A stretch of DNA of 64,000 bases, taken from Cordilura impudica. Taxonomy: Eukaryota; Arthropoda; Insecta; Diptera; Scathophagidae. How positions within the stretch are numbered: position 1 is the first letter of the stretch; each line of letters begins with the position of its first letter. The notes beneath the pieces are model-generated. The model saw only the letters and a list, made by a program, of their open reading frames with translations, searched no databases and was not told the DNA's origin. The stretch is taken from contig OY821519.1 of NCBI GenBank assembly GCA_963682025.1, forward strand, positions 9,271,668-9,335,667, read 5' to 3'. This document shows positions 35,225 to 46,754 of this stretch, one piece after another. Position numbers and translations under genes: made by a program.

Positions 35225-35680
35225 TCATTAGACAATTAGACAGATCTAGAAACAGCATCTGAAATAACAGGAGTAGATTTAAAATAATCCTAGAAGTACT
35301 TGCGTGCAATGAATAAATGACTCAGGAAAATTTGGAGATTGTGCTAAGGAAACTGCAAAAATATATACAACCAAGTACCCATGGAGAAATATGTATGGAA
35401 CAGTTCACAAAATTCTATCAGAGGAAGCTTAGAAAAAAAGGAAAAAGGATTACAGATTTTAAAGAGAGCACAATACTAGAAAAATTTCACAAAATTCCAC
35501 AAATGCTCTCTTTAATATATTATTGGTAACGTCAGATCCGTTCATCTCCAGTATTCGAAATCAATGTAAAATGGAACATTGGCATTTAGATGAAGATGGC
35601 AAAAAACTACTAAAGAACAGAAATAATACAAAACAAAATATGGAATATTTGCAATCAATATTTGAATCAAATTAATTATT
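35225..35680 (+). pseudogene. RAG1-like (Transib) transposase C-terminal fragment
   Basis: The + strand gives, in shifting frames, ASEITGVDLK, DCAKETAKIYTTKYPW, YGTVHKIL, SEEA.KKRKKDYRF, NTRKISQNSTNALFNILLVT and SDPFISSIRNQCKMEHWHLD, ending in a stop at about 35675. The order (DCA..TAKIY, TVHKIL, EEA..., RKIS, TSDP.ISS) is the same as in the decayed copy at 43391-45571 and the fragment at 63745. In RAG1 the catalytic Glu lies in the segment that corresponds to SEEA.KKR. It sits between the two J elements. A link to the 30690 fragment as parts of one older copy is likely but not proven. Confidence 0.55.
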
Positions 35681-35695
35681 CATTATAATTGCCTC

Positions 35696-37467
35696 ACACA
35701 GAAAAAGAATTGGTCAAAATTCGATACCTCTAGAGAATTTTAATTACGCAATAAGAATTTGAATTGTAGTTCTTAAAAATTTTGAAATGCTATATATTTT
35801 CTGTACTAACGACCTTCGATGTGTATTTCTTTTAAAATAAAAGTGCCTTCGATAAAAAAAAAACCAGTTCAGTTTACCCATCAATATCTTTATACAATTC
35901 AATGAAACTAATTCAATTGATGCAACTATATTGAAATCAGTATAAAATGCTTCTTTACTAAATATTGGGAATTACAACTACTAATTATGGTAGAACGAGC
36001 AGAATATGTAAAATTGGATATTGTGAAAAATTGTTGGTTAATATAATAAAATTAATTTTGAATTTTAAATCATTTTTTTGTTATGGCATACGAACTACAA
36101 TCTTTTTGCTTGTTTTGGCATTTGTAGCCAAAAGGAAAATCAAAATCTTTTGAAAATACCAAATCAGATAGCGATATGTTTATAGCAACCGAATTGTCAA
36201 TTTATTTGACATTTTGAGAAAATAAATTTTAAAAAATTACAAATATATTTGAAAGTTTTATTTGTTTTTCAAAACTTTCGTATATAAAGTTCACTAAAGC
36301 AGACTACGATTGGGTAAGTTCATTATCATACTGACATTCTTTTTTATTATTGTTATATTTTTGTAACAAATATTTAAAGGAATGTTTCTTCAAATTCTGT
36401 ACGAACATAGCTCTTTTTCGTTTTGTAAGTTAACAAATATTGATGCAACGATTGGAAAATATACAATATTTCAATCAATGTCAATTTAGCAAAGTTGATT
36501 CTTTTAGGATTTATTCTCTGTGGATAATGTATGCTAATAATGTATTGAGAAATTGAAGGATATATGATCCACTGAACCCCACGTAATAGCCTATTGTTCA
36601 AGTGCCAAAGCAGTGTCGCCCGATCACGAAACTATCGACCATGCTTTTCATATTTTTAGAAAAAGGACCGTCAGCACTTTGAGGAGCCAATGTGAAATGC
36701 TTGTCAAACTTACCAAAGTTGTCAAGATTATTTAAAAAAAAAATCCTACCTGGCAGCCAGTAAAACCGCTTCCAAATTAGCGTACCAGGAATACCGCTCA
36801 AAAATCTACCGGAAAATCCAAGAAAGTTATTTACTTTGCGTCACTTTCTATGGATTACAATATGTTGTTTAAAATTACAAAATATATTAATATAAGTGTA
36901 TGGAAGGTAATGTAAGATATAATAACAATTAACACAATCGAACTGCGAGGACAAACCATAATTTTGAACTATTTTGGCAGTATTCGTATCACTATATTTC
37001 TAAGTTCTTTAAATGTTAAAAAATCAGAACTTTCTTAAGTATATTAATCAATATCAAAAATATGTGACTTGCGAATTTATATTTATCATGTAAATTTGTT
37101 GTTATTATGTAAATCAAGTATTTTATATATATACATATATACTATAGAAAATCATATAAATATATTTATATAATTTTCTATAGAAAATTCAATAAATTTT
37201 AAATATAATCATTTTTGTGCTTTTATATTTACTGCAGTTACTGCAGTTTTGAAATTGGTTTCCCAAATAAGTTGTTGTCACAATAAATAAAAAAAATTAT
37301 AAATTCCATAGTATCAACTTAATTTGACAAGTCATACAGTTGATTATACGATTTGGTTTGGACAATATAATTCAGTAATCACAACAGAATAATGTGATAG
37401 TACATAGGACTACAAAAATTCGATTGGAAACAAATTCGGTTGTCACAACGAATCCGTTTTCTGTGTG
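35696..37467. mobile_element. MITE-like element J copy 2
   Basis: It begins ACACAGAAAAAGAATTGG and ends CGAATCCGTTTTCTGTGT, which read inward are similar. It shares AGTTTACCCATCAATATCTT and ATTGGGAATTACAACTACTA blocks with copy 1. Flanks GCCTC and GCTTT are only weakly alike. It contains no recognisable coding sequence. Confidence 0.5.
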
Positions 37468-37534
37468 CTTTCATTGTTATTTAAGTATGAAAAACATAGT
37501 ATTAGTAAAAAACAATAATAAACAGAACCTCCCA

Positions 37535-38090
37535 TTGTTTTATTTATTTTATTTATTTATTTAATTTATTTATTAGAACTGCTCCATACACAAGACTTAA
37601 AGTCTTATTTTTCAATCATATATAAAATCATTAATAAATTAATAACTTAATAACTAATTACAAATTTTCTTTATATAAAATACAAAAAACAAGATTAACA
37701 ATAAAAAATAAAATTGAAATATTTTAAGTTTAATTCAATCAAATGTTTATAATAATATCACATAATATGTAATGTTTGAAATAGTTATGCCGAAAACAGT
37801 TTAAAAATATTTTCTTTAAATTTTCGTGCATTACTTAAAAGTTGAGAGCTATGTGCTAAAGAATTCCAGAGAGATATTGCGAATATGTATAAATGCCACT
37901 CCGATATTAAACTTTTATATCTAAATGATCTAATTCTTTTTCTCCTGCTTATATCCGAAATATAAAGTTTGCCGTACAGATGATCTAGTTTGTGGGTATA
38001 TACTATTTTATGTAAAAAAAAAACTAAAACTCTTATGTTTAGAAGATTTTCTAAAGAAACGCCATACAGCTGAAATGAAAACAAAGATAC
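37535..38090 (-). pseudogene. 5'-truncated LINE: ORF2 C-terminus and TAAA-repeat tail
   Basis: The minus strand encodes LLNIRVLVFFLHKIVYTHKL, SRRKRIRSFRYKSLISEWHL, ISLWNSLAHSSQLLSNARKF and KENIFKLFSA then a stop at 37785, the standard C-terminal domain of jockey-type ORF2 proteins (LWNSLP and FK motifs). It is followed by a short 3' UTR and a (TAAA)n-type tail, seen as TTTATTTATT on the + strand at 37540-37575. It is a different family from the LINEs at 6-10.6 kb. Confidence 0.65.
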
Positions 38091-38714
38091 ACTAGAATGT
38101 TGTTCAATGCAACGTTAAATTTTTATATGAAATATAAAATTAAAGAAAAGCAATACTTATTGCATGTCGTAAGTGATTACAGAAAACAATTTGAATCGCT
38201 CACTAAATCATCCTTAAATACACCAAAATAAATAGAATTAATATTATATTTCATACTCTTTTGAATAAATTCTCTTTTATTAGCTTTGGGTCTTCTTATT
38301 TTATTTAGAAAAATATAGATAGTTTTTATAACAAAATTGGTTAAAAGTTGTTTTGTTTATATTCGCGAGCAATAAGCAGATAATTGCACCAAAGATATAT
38401 CACAATGGATTATTTTGATCCCAGGAGCTCTGTAGCCTTAAATCAATAAAAAATAACAGAATTATTTTTCTTAAATTCTAAATAGTGGTTTCATTGAGTT
38501 TAATAGAAAAACTCATTTTCGGTAATTTTTATTTAAAAATATCTTAAAATCCAAAGCTGGCCTTGGCCAATAATGGGTTAACGTTCTCGGATTTATCCCA
38601 AATTTTAGGAGCGGAAGTTCTACACATTTGGCTAATATATTTTAAGCATTGCATCTAAAAATTTAACAGCACTTACAAAATATTTGAATTTTTTGAATAA
38701 ATTGTCTTTTATTA
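38091..38714. other. Non-coding stretch, nothing recognised
   Basis: AT-rich, with no coding frame. A phrase like TTTTGAATAAATTSTCTTTTATTA occurs twice (about 38270 and 38694), hinting at an internal duplication. Confidence 0.35.
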
Positions 38715-39553
38715 ACTTGGGACCATATGTAACCCCAATTCCAAAAGGGTTAGTAAGTTCATATTATTTTTTTCTGAAACCCTAGCCCTAAGATAAAATA
38801 TAACATTTAAAAGTAGAAAAGCGATGAATTTTTGTTACAAAGTATTTAGAAAGAGTACATTTACAGAATATTTTACAAAAATCCGCAAAAATAAACTCCT
38901 TGTCAAAAAAAATCTGGCATAGGGATTTAATTTAAAATTCACACGGTTAATCCGTGGCATGTATTTAACAAGAATTTAAAGTTTTAGATCCAGTTTTTTA
39001 AATTTTGTTTAATAAAATTTTTTAAAACTTGAAAAAGGTGTTTTCAAAATTTTATCAAAAAAGTTTCCCATTTTCGGTCTCAATGCGCAATAGGTTAACA
39101 ACATGGTAATAAAATAATACTTCATATCTGAATATTTATAAGTATAGAGACCATTAATCAATTTTTTAAAGTTGAAGAAAAATGCCATCAAATTTCATGA
39201 GCTATTTTTTTTTTAGCACAAAAGTGGTCTGGGGCATTTGCGATTTCTTGGCGAAGTTTTATTCGATTTTGAAGTTTTATAGCTTTTTGAAGGGATAATT
39301 TACTACTGATCCCGAATTATATAACAACTTGTCGGAAAAATTAAACTATAGAACGAAATTTTCGTAAAATCTGGAAAAAAATCATATTTCCCCATATAAA
39401 CACTTGAAATTTTCAATCGCGTTGAGGCACGACTAAATGTTTTTTGATTGGCCCAAAACTTTTGATTTCTCAGTTTTTCGCTATTCGCATATTTCTAGGG
39501 GGTTTGACCGAGAGTTTGAACACTTTTTTTTTATTAAAGGCCACTCTAATATG
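38715..39553 (-). repeat. Interspersed repeat G copy 2, without the Helitron
   Basis: Inverted relative to 25370-26585 and matching it block by block. At 38795-38805 it reads continuously through the point where copy 1 is split by a Helitron, so it preserves the empty insertion site. Confidence 0.65.
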
Positions 39554-39634
39554 TAGTGTATTTCGAAAAGATAGTCACTGTTAACAAAATTTGGATTATA
39601 TATAAAATTTTTTTAATTAAAAAAATCATTTATA

Positions 39635-40939
39635 ACGGGTGATTTTTTTGAGGTTAGGATTTTCATGCATTAGTATTTGACAGATCACGTGGGATTTCAG
39701 ACATGGTGTCAAAGAGAAAGATGCTCAGTATGCTTTGACATTTCATCATGAATAGACTTACTAACGAGCAACGCTTGCAAATCATTGAATTTTATTACCA
39801 AAATCAGTGTTCGGTTCGAAATGTGTTTCGCGCTTTACGTCCGATTTATGGTCTACATAATCGACCAAGTGAGCAAACAATTAATGCGATTGTGACCAAG
39901 TTTCGCACTCAGTTTACTTTATTGGACATTAAACCAACCACACGAATGCGTACAGTGCGTACAGAAGAGAATATTGCGTCTGTTTCTGAGAGTGTTACTG
40001 AAGACCGTGAAATGTCGATTCGTCGCCGTTCGCAGCAATTGGGTTTGTGTTATTCGACCACATGGAAGATTTTACGCAAAGATCTTGGTGTAAAACCGTA
40101 TAAAATACAGCTCGTGCAAGAACTGAAGCCGAACGATCTGCCACAACGTCTAATTTTCAGTGAATGGGCCCTAGAAAAGTTGGCAGAAAATCCGCTTTTT
40201 TATCGACAAATTTTGTTCAGCGATGAGGCTCATTTCTGGTTGAATGGCTTCGTAAATAAGCAAAATTGCCGTATTTGGAGTGAAGAGCAACCAGAAGCCG
40301 TTCAAGAACTGCCCATGCATCCCGAAAAATGCACTGTTTGGTGTGGTTTGTACGCTGGTGGAATCATTGGACCGTATTTTTTCAAAGATGCTGTTGGACG
40401 CAACGTTACGGTGAATGGCGATCGCTATCGTTCGATGCTAACAAACTTTTTGTTGCCAAAAATGGAAGAACTGAACTTGGTTGACATGTGGTTTCAACAA
40501 GATGGCGCTACATGCCACACAGCTCGCGATTCTATGGCCATTTTGAGGGAAAACTTCGGAGAACAATTCATCTCAAGAAATGGACCGGTAAGTTGGCCAC
40601 CAAGATCATGCGATTTGACGCCTTTAGACTATTTTTTATGGGGCTACGTCAAGTCTAAAGTCTACAGAAATAAGCCAGCAACTATTCCAGCTTTGGAAGA
40701 CAACATTTCCGAAGAAATTCGGGCTATTCCGGCCGAAATGCTCGAAAAAGTTGCCCAAAATTGGACTTTCCGAATGGACCACCTAAGACGCAGCCGCGGT
40801 CAACATTTAAATGAAATTATCTTCAAAAAGTAAATGTCATGGACCAATCTAACGTTTCAAATAAAGAACCGATGAGATTTTGCAAATTTTATGCGTTTTT
40901 TTTAAAAAAAAGTTATCAAGCTCTTAAAAAATCACCCGT
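39635..40939 (+). mobile_element. Complete DD41D mariner-like transposon
   Basis: TA duplications at 39633-39634 and 40940-40941 flank inverted ends ACGGGTGATTTTTTTGAG and, read from the other side, ACGGGTGATTTTTTAAGAG. The 1305-bp element carries one uninterrupted transposase. Its TIRs differ from those of the other two DD41D copies (AAGGGTCCGCC), so it is a separate lineage. Confidence 0.9.
39748..40833 (+). CDS. DD41D (rosa-like) Tc1/mariner transposase, intact
   Basis: This 361-residue protein is a cut-and-paste transposase that would bind the ACGGGTGATT ends and insert at TA in the nucleus. Residues 1-55 form the first helix-turn-helix (TNEQRLQIIEFYYQNQ, RPSEQTINAIVTKF). Residues 92-125 form the second (RRRSQQLGLCYSTTWKILRK) followed by the LVQELKPND linker motif. 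The catalytic triad is D159 (FSDEAHFWL), D252 (WFQQDGATCHTA) and D294 (SCDLTPLDYFLWG), with 41 residues between the last two, which places it in the DD41D clade typified by rosa. The ATG lies 113 bp inside the left terminus and the stop 106 bp from the right one. No stop, frameshift or missing catalytic residue was found, so activity is possible; expression cannot be judged from sequence. Confidence 0.92.
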   Translation: MNRLTNEQRLQIIEFYYQNQCSVRNVFRALRPIYGLHNRPSEQTINAIVTKFRTQFTLLDIKPTTRMRTVRTEENIASVSESVTEDREMSIRRRSQQLGLCYSTTWKILRKDLGVKPYKIQLVQELKPNDLPQRLIFSEWALEKLAENPLFYRQILFSDEAHFWLNGFVNKQNCRIWSEEQPEAVQELPMHPEKCTVWCGLYAGGIIGPYFFKDAVGRNVTVNGDRYRSMLTNFLLPKMEELNLVDMWFQQDGATCHTARDSMAILRENFGEQFISRNGPVSWPPRSCDLTPLDYFLWGYVKSKVYRNKPATIPALEDNISEEIRAIPAEMLEKVAQNWTFRMDHLRRSRGQHLNEIIFKK

Positions 40940-40941
40940 TA

Positions 40942-41550
40942 GTTTCCTTGAACACATGAGGATCCGAAGCCACTATTAACTCGCTACTTCTAACGTGTTT
41001 AACTGATTCAATGTGGCTCATTCAGGTGAAAAAACGAAAAATGCCACAAATAGTTTCGCTTGATTTTTAAATGGCACAAAAACGGCTGAAGAGTTTTGCT
41101 AGAAACTTTGCACACTGGTATATCTAAAATTTCTCCATTCCCTTTAACGTAGCAAGGCTTAGTTTCTGAGATATGCATAGCCAAATGTCAAAAAACTGGA
41201 ATTTTGCATTTTTCGTTTTTTTTTTGAATTTTTTTCAATTTGTGTCCGAACAAAATATTCTATCGTAAAACGGAACAGAGGAATTTTAGATATTGAAGTT
41301 CCAAACTATAGAGAGTAATTTTTGCATAAAAAGCCTTTAGTAATTTTTGTTCCATTTGAAATATAAAGTTATGATTTTTCCATTTGCACATAATTCTTTT
41401 ATCCATTTCTTTTTTGCAGTGTACTGATAAACTTTTTATCTTAAACGAGAGATTACTATTCCAACTAAGTGGCCCAAAATTAAAAACAATTCGGCGTCTA
41501 ATTCGAATTCAGTTGAAAATTCGAAGTCTCCAATAGCATCATATATTTCA
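40942..41550. other. Non-coding stretch, nothing recognised
   Basis: AT-rich sequence with no frame and no match to the other repeats in this window. Confidence 0.35.
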
Positions 41551-42231
41551 CACAATGGTTAAATAAGGGCCACTGTAATGTCCATTTGAGGTAGCCGAAT
41601 GTAAATTGTGCCAAGTTAGCCCCCCCATTTTGGGAAATACAATTTTTTGAAGATTGTTCTGAATTATTCTAGGATTGTTTTACAATGTTCCAAAATGATG
41701 AGTTTCTAAAATGTAATTTGTGCCGATAAATCGAAAAAAACAATTTTGGATAAAAATATTTGGCGGTTGTTCTAAACATTGTTCCGAAATAGATTTGTCG
41801 CAAACCGTAACGTACGCAAATGAGAACGAAACACATTTTTTTAAATGTATGCGATGAGTTAAAATGTAATTTGTACCGGTAAATAGAAAAAAACGAATTT
41901 TAAACTTGAAAAAAAAAAATTGGCGGTTTTTCTTGGTTGTCCTAGTTGTTCTAAACATTGTTCCAAAATAGATAAGTTGCAAACCGTAACGTATTTTGTA
42001 TTTTTTTTTTATTTTTTTATTTTTTGGTTTTTTGGGATTTTTGTATTTTTTGTGTATTTGTTTTGTGATTTTACGTGTGATTTTGTATATTTTATGTTTC
42101 TTTTTTGTTTTTTGTGATTTTTGTATTTTTTGTGTTTTTTTTATATTTTATGTTTTCTTTTGTTTTTGGATTTTGTTGCAATAACTTTAAATATATCTTA
42201 CATACATATATATGTTATATATTTATATATA

Positions 42232-42598
42232 CTAGCAGATTCCAGCGCTCGAAATACGAGTGCAAATTCTAGGCAGCTTTATTTTTCAACTTAGCCAGTT
42301 CACAAACCAACTCTTTTATGATTTATTAATATTGTGAATGAAGATAATAAACTCATTAACGAACACATTAACAAATTTAATAAAACACACATAGCATATG
42401 TATAATTTTATGTATGTATTAGTAGGAACTTTAAATGCAATTTACTCAAAATAAAAGAAAAAATTTAAAAATCTGTAAATCTGCAAAACGGCTAAAATGA
42501 AAGACCTTTCAAATAATATACGTTTGCTCAAAATCGGAATAAAACGATAGAACAAAACATCGGTCACAAGAGATCGCCTAGCCTATTAATATTATAGA
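42232..42598 (-). mobile_element. Non-autonomous Helitron copy 5
   Basis: On the minus strand it begins TCTATAATATTAATAGGC after A and ends in a slightly decayed hairpin, then GAATCTGCTAG before T. It lies inside the putative RAG1-like element. Length is 367 bp. Confidence 0.75.
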
Positions 42599-43390
42599 TA
42601 TATGATATGCTTGCAGCACAATGAATAGCGGTAATAAAGTATACATGAATAAATAAAAATGAAAAGATTATCGCTAAAATATATGGATAATGAAGAAAAG
42701 CAAAGGTATCCATACATCGCTATCTGAATCGTATACACAAATCGACAATTTTTTTGTTTACGATTTTGTTTTCCCAATATGCTGAACGATATACCAAGGA
42801 AAAATTGAAATTAAACGTAATCGCACGTGATGAGCTCGTTCGCTCATATATTACCATACCACATAGGGCTTGCTAGAAGAAATATTTGGCCAAAATAATT
42901 TTAAAGCCATATTTATACTTTTATTAAAGAAACAGCATTTACAATCAAGCTTACGCTTATCTTCTTAAGTTTGGATCAATTTCTAAGGTTTAAAAACCAT
43001 TTAACCATTTCATGCATATGTTGTATATATACAAAAAAAATTTTTTTGTAAAATTTAATTTTCTAACGCTATATTTATAAAAACGAAGTGTGTCAAAAGC
43101 CATTGTTTGAGTTTTGTGTCCAGCTTAAATCTGAATAAAAAAATTTTTTAAAAAAAATGTGTACAGCAAAAAAAAGTCAAAAATAAAAAAAAAAAATTTT
43201 TGCGCTTTTTTTTCCTTATTAGGGTTTAATATAGTCCGAAAAAATCCAAAAAGCAATCTTTTTTAAATCTAATTCAAATGTTTCATCGAATGATCAAGAA
43301 AAACAGTTTAATTTTAATAGAAATCCTAGTTTCCTTATATTTTATGAACTTCATATATTCAATGCGTAATAATTTTAAAATAACTTTATA
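42599..43390. other. AT-rich non-coding sequence
   Basis: No frame or repeat was recognised between the Helitron and the end of the RAG1-like pseudogene. It probably belongs to the same element's 3' non-coding part. Confidence 0.3.
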
Positions 43391-45571
43391 TTATAATTCA
43401 CTTTCCAAAACTAAATTTTCTTTCTTACATTCTTCATCATACTCATCATCAGTACTTTCATCTAGGTGCACTTGCTGATCCTGTAAAGATAATTCAGGGG
43501 GATCCTCACACTTTAACATTTCGATAACTTCTGGTAAAAGGGCCGGACGTTTTCTTTGGTGAACTCGTGTGTTTATTCGAAGAGATGATATTAATGGATC
43601 TGATGTATCCATTGCTCTATTAAATACGTCGAAAGGTTTATCACTACGATTTGTTCTGCGAGCGTGGCATAACCTATCACTTTTGTATATTTTATGCCGT
43701 GATTCCGTAGCATCCTCAGCAAAATATCACTGTGTTCTACATTATTTGTTTAGAGTGCACAAGAACTTTATGTACAGTTGGTGTCTTGGAAATATTCAGC
43801 CGTTTTAAAGCAGTTAGTTTCAAACTTATCTAAATCTAAAGGAAACTGACAGGACAAACATATTAGTATAATCCTTAGACGAAATATTAAATCTTCATCA
43901 ACTGAAGTAATTTTTGAAAATATAGCATGCACAACGACGTGTGTTTCCATCATTCGTGCTACCAAAACCACCAACTTTTGGAAGATCCACATGAAGACCA
44001 AGTTCTGCCCAAAATGCATTTTGGATTTTCTTTTTATTTTTGTTTACTGCTTTTTATCTTCTTCATCTTTTATCTGCCATTTCTTTACATCACTTTTATA
44101 GCCTAAGTGCAAAAGAAATTCAAAAAATCTAATCTAGCAATGCAATGGACTTAGACCGTACTTTAAATTGCTTTCAATGGGTTTAAAATTTTCGGAAGTA
44201 TAATCCTTCACATTAATAAAATCTTTGGGAGTAGCGCCGCATATTGAACAAGTTTGATTAGATTTAGTTCCGGTTAGAGTATTTAAAACTTTTCCATCTA
44301 TTACTGTAAGATACAATTTGAACGCTATTTCAACAGTTTTGCCATCTTCTTTAATTTTAGATTTTCTAAACGAGCAATTTGTTAACTTAAATCAGCTGCT
44401 TCATTCAAAATAACCTCCTTTGTTTCTTTGATAAATTCAAGTTCTAAGGGCCGACACAATTTTGTGGACTGTGGAGTGATATTATTCCAAAGAGGGTTTC
44501 CTAAAGTGTCAAGAAGTCTCAAAGGTACCACTGTTGTTGCGAAAAGAGATAAGCTCGCATCACGAGATGTACTTGGCTCATGAAAACCTTGCTTGAACTG
44601 AGCTTGACCAGTGCTGCTATCAAACCCGTAGCTCAAAATTAGTTCACTGAACATATAGTTTGTTTTTTTGTTATTCATAACTGACACAAAAACGTCCTTT
44701 TGCATCTCCACTATTCTTGACGATGTATGAATTAGAAGCATCTGTAAGGGAACCTTTGCTATTGAATCTCCAACAGTGATGCCATCTGGTCTGCACTTAT
44801 TTTTCGCAGCCATGACGGTAAAATGTCAGAGTTTCTTGCCTTACTTTCAAGGCGAATTTGTAAAATTATTTTCTAGAAGAAATGCTAATGCCTCCTCGTT
44901 CGAAAACGGATTTGGTGTTTTCACTTCTTCTGAACATAGTTTTTTTATTTTTGATGGTCTCGTATGGCTTTCAATAGTTTTCTTAAGAACAGCTGCTAAA
45001 TCATTTTTACCTCGCTTACGAGCCGACATAGCTGCTGCTTGAACTAATAAATCAGTTTCATAATCCTTGGATTGTGAAAGTTCCGCTGCTTCCCTTCTTT
45101 TACTGCGGTCTGACTTTTCTGTAAATTATAGTCGGGGACGCCCAGCTCATTCAGACCCAATCTTTTTTGGATCGTCTATTACCTCGAACTGACATTCAGC
45201 CTCCGAAGCACTTTTTTTTTTTTCGGACCATCAAAGATTGCTTCAGAAATAAGCCAATTCGCATATTTCTCATTAAAAACATCTAATCTTCTATGGCACT
45301 TTTCCCATTTAATTTTCAAATTTTTACAAAGCAAGCGGACTTTCTCTGAGTACTGATCAGATTTGTCTTTGTCTTCAATTTTTTCCAGTATATGCTTAAG
45401 AATGAGAGTGTACTTTTCTTCTTTGTTTGTGTGTTTTATCCACATTTGAAAAATCTCGACATTTTTAAGGTTGATGTTATCTAAAACAAGAATCACAAAA
45501 AAAGAATTTCGGAAAATGGGCCTTATAAGTACTAAAAAAAAAATTAAAATTTTTTTTAAACTAACAAACAT
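43391..45571 (-). pseudogene. RAG1-like (Transib-superfamily) transposase, decayed
   Basis: Read on the minus strand through several frames, the order is: a Lys-rich N-terminal segment (KWEKCHRRLDVFNEKYANWL), SDRSKRREAAELSQSKDYET, AAVLKKTIES; a long open stretch 44813-44382 with SYGFDSSTGQAQFKQGF, FATTVVPLRLL, NNITPQSTKLCRPLELEF and IKETKEV; a Cys motif CSICGATPKDF (RAG1 has CTLCDATR here) and YGLSPLHC (44316-44134); LHVDLPKVGGFGSTNDGNTR (about 44000); CQFPLDLDKFETNCFKTAEY (about 43840); AEDATESRHKIYKSDRLCHA with the putative catalytic Glu (about 43720); and MDTSDPLISSLR before an acidic tail ending at 43391. The order matches RAG1 core/Transib transposases. Several frameshifts make it a pseudogene. 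I am confident of the family, less so of placement among Transib subgroups. Confidence 0.65.
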
Positions 45572-46569
45572 TTTTTATAAAATTTAAAAATATTTTTTTT
45601 TTTTTTAAATAAATTTTTAAATTTTTTGCAAAGTTATCCACGTATACCCTGGCTACATTTTTGTAGAATACTAGTAGTAAGAAATTTTGATTCCCTGCAA
45701 GGTATACTCAAAAACTTTTGAGGCACAAAGTGATTTTCGTGTGCTTAGACATGCTCAGATTGTATCACTATGTTCACAAAAGTTGTTCGCATATGCCGTG
45801 GCTACATTTTTGTAGAACATTGTTAGTACAAAATTTGGACATAAATAACCGAAATCAGAAAAAAAAAAAACGGATGTGCTATGACCCTCGATCAAAAGTT
45901 GCTTCAAGAGCACCGTGTACGGCATATAAAAAGATGAATATCTCAAAATAGCAAATGTTCGCAATTCAAGCTAAGGTGAAATGAAAAATATACATCAATA
46001 TCTTCGTTTCTTTTTTAGTCGTATGCCAGCCGAACTGAGCCGAAATTTTAAAACTCTACGTAAATTTAAAAATCGTAAAAAATTCATAAATTTTATAATA
46101 CACCAACATATCGATATTTATTCACTTCACCTTAAATATTTTAATTTTTTTTATTTTCCATTTTAAACTTTAGAAATTACTATTTTTTTTTAAAAAACTA
46201 GAAAATATTTAAAAATTTAAAAAAAACACCTTCACTCAACTATTTTTTCGAGTGGACTGAAGTTTATCAACTTTAATGCTGTAATGTTAAACGGTAAATT
46301 GCAATTTAAAAAAAAAAAAAAAAAACAAAATGCATTTGTGGTTAATCTGCTGTCTTCGCTATTAGATTACAACAACAAAATTATAATCGTAGCCCATGTA
46401 AAATATTTAGTTTTGGCCAAAAATTTGAATTTTGGGACATTTGTGCATACGTTTCAACGCAAACGCAAAGTACCGTATGTTATAGGAGGATTTTCAGATT
46501 TTTATCTCTTATACGTCATTGTGGTCGGCAAAGATTCGAGTTTACGTCGAGAATCGTTCACTTCGCGTT
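45572..46569. other. Non-coding, with a diverged ~140-bp direct duplication
   Basis: GGCTACATTTTTGTAGAAYA followed by TAGTA occurs at about 45652 and 45799. The two flanking segments also share TATCCACGTATACC/TTCGCATATGCCGT. No gene recognised; long A and T runs elsewhere. Confidence 0.4.
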
Positions 46570-46754
46570 TACGTCTAAAATTCGTTTTTTTTTTTCGATT
46601 TTCCGGTACCAATTATATTTCAGAAACTCATCGTTTTGGAACATTGTAGAACTGTCCTAGAACAATTTAAAACAATCTTCAAAAAATTTTATTTACAAAA
46701 ATGGAGGGCTAACTTCGCACACTTCCGAATGTATCCCTCAATGAATATAAATAA

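Larger units (their letters stand above)
41551..46745. mobile_element. Putative RAG1-like/Transib element with inverted ends
   Basis: About 150-180 bp around 41575-41740 reappears inverted at 46570-46740 (shared GAAGATTGTTYTRAATTRTT, CAATGTTCCAAAAYGATGAG and AAATCGAAAAAAA blocks). The two arms flank the decayed RAG1-like transposase at 43391-45571. A CACAATGG at 41551, like the CACWATG start of Transib ends, lies just outside the left arm. The right terminus was not found and a Helitron sits at 46755. That the arms are the ends of this transposase's element is inference. Confidence 0.4.

Noticed and set aside
42001..42175. Phe-rich 'membrane protein' frames
   Set aside because: Low-complexity TTTTTGTATTTTT repeats; hydrophobicity is a by-product of T-rich DNA.
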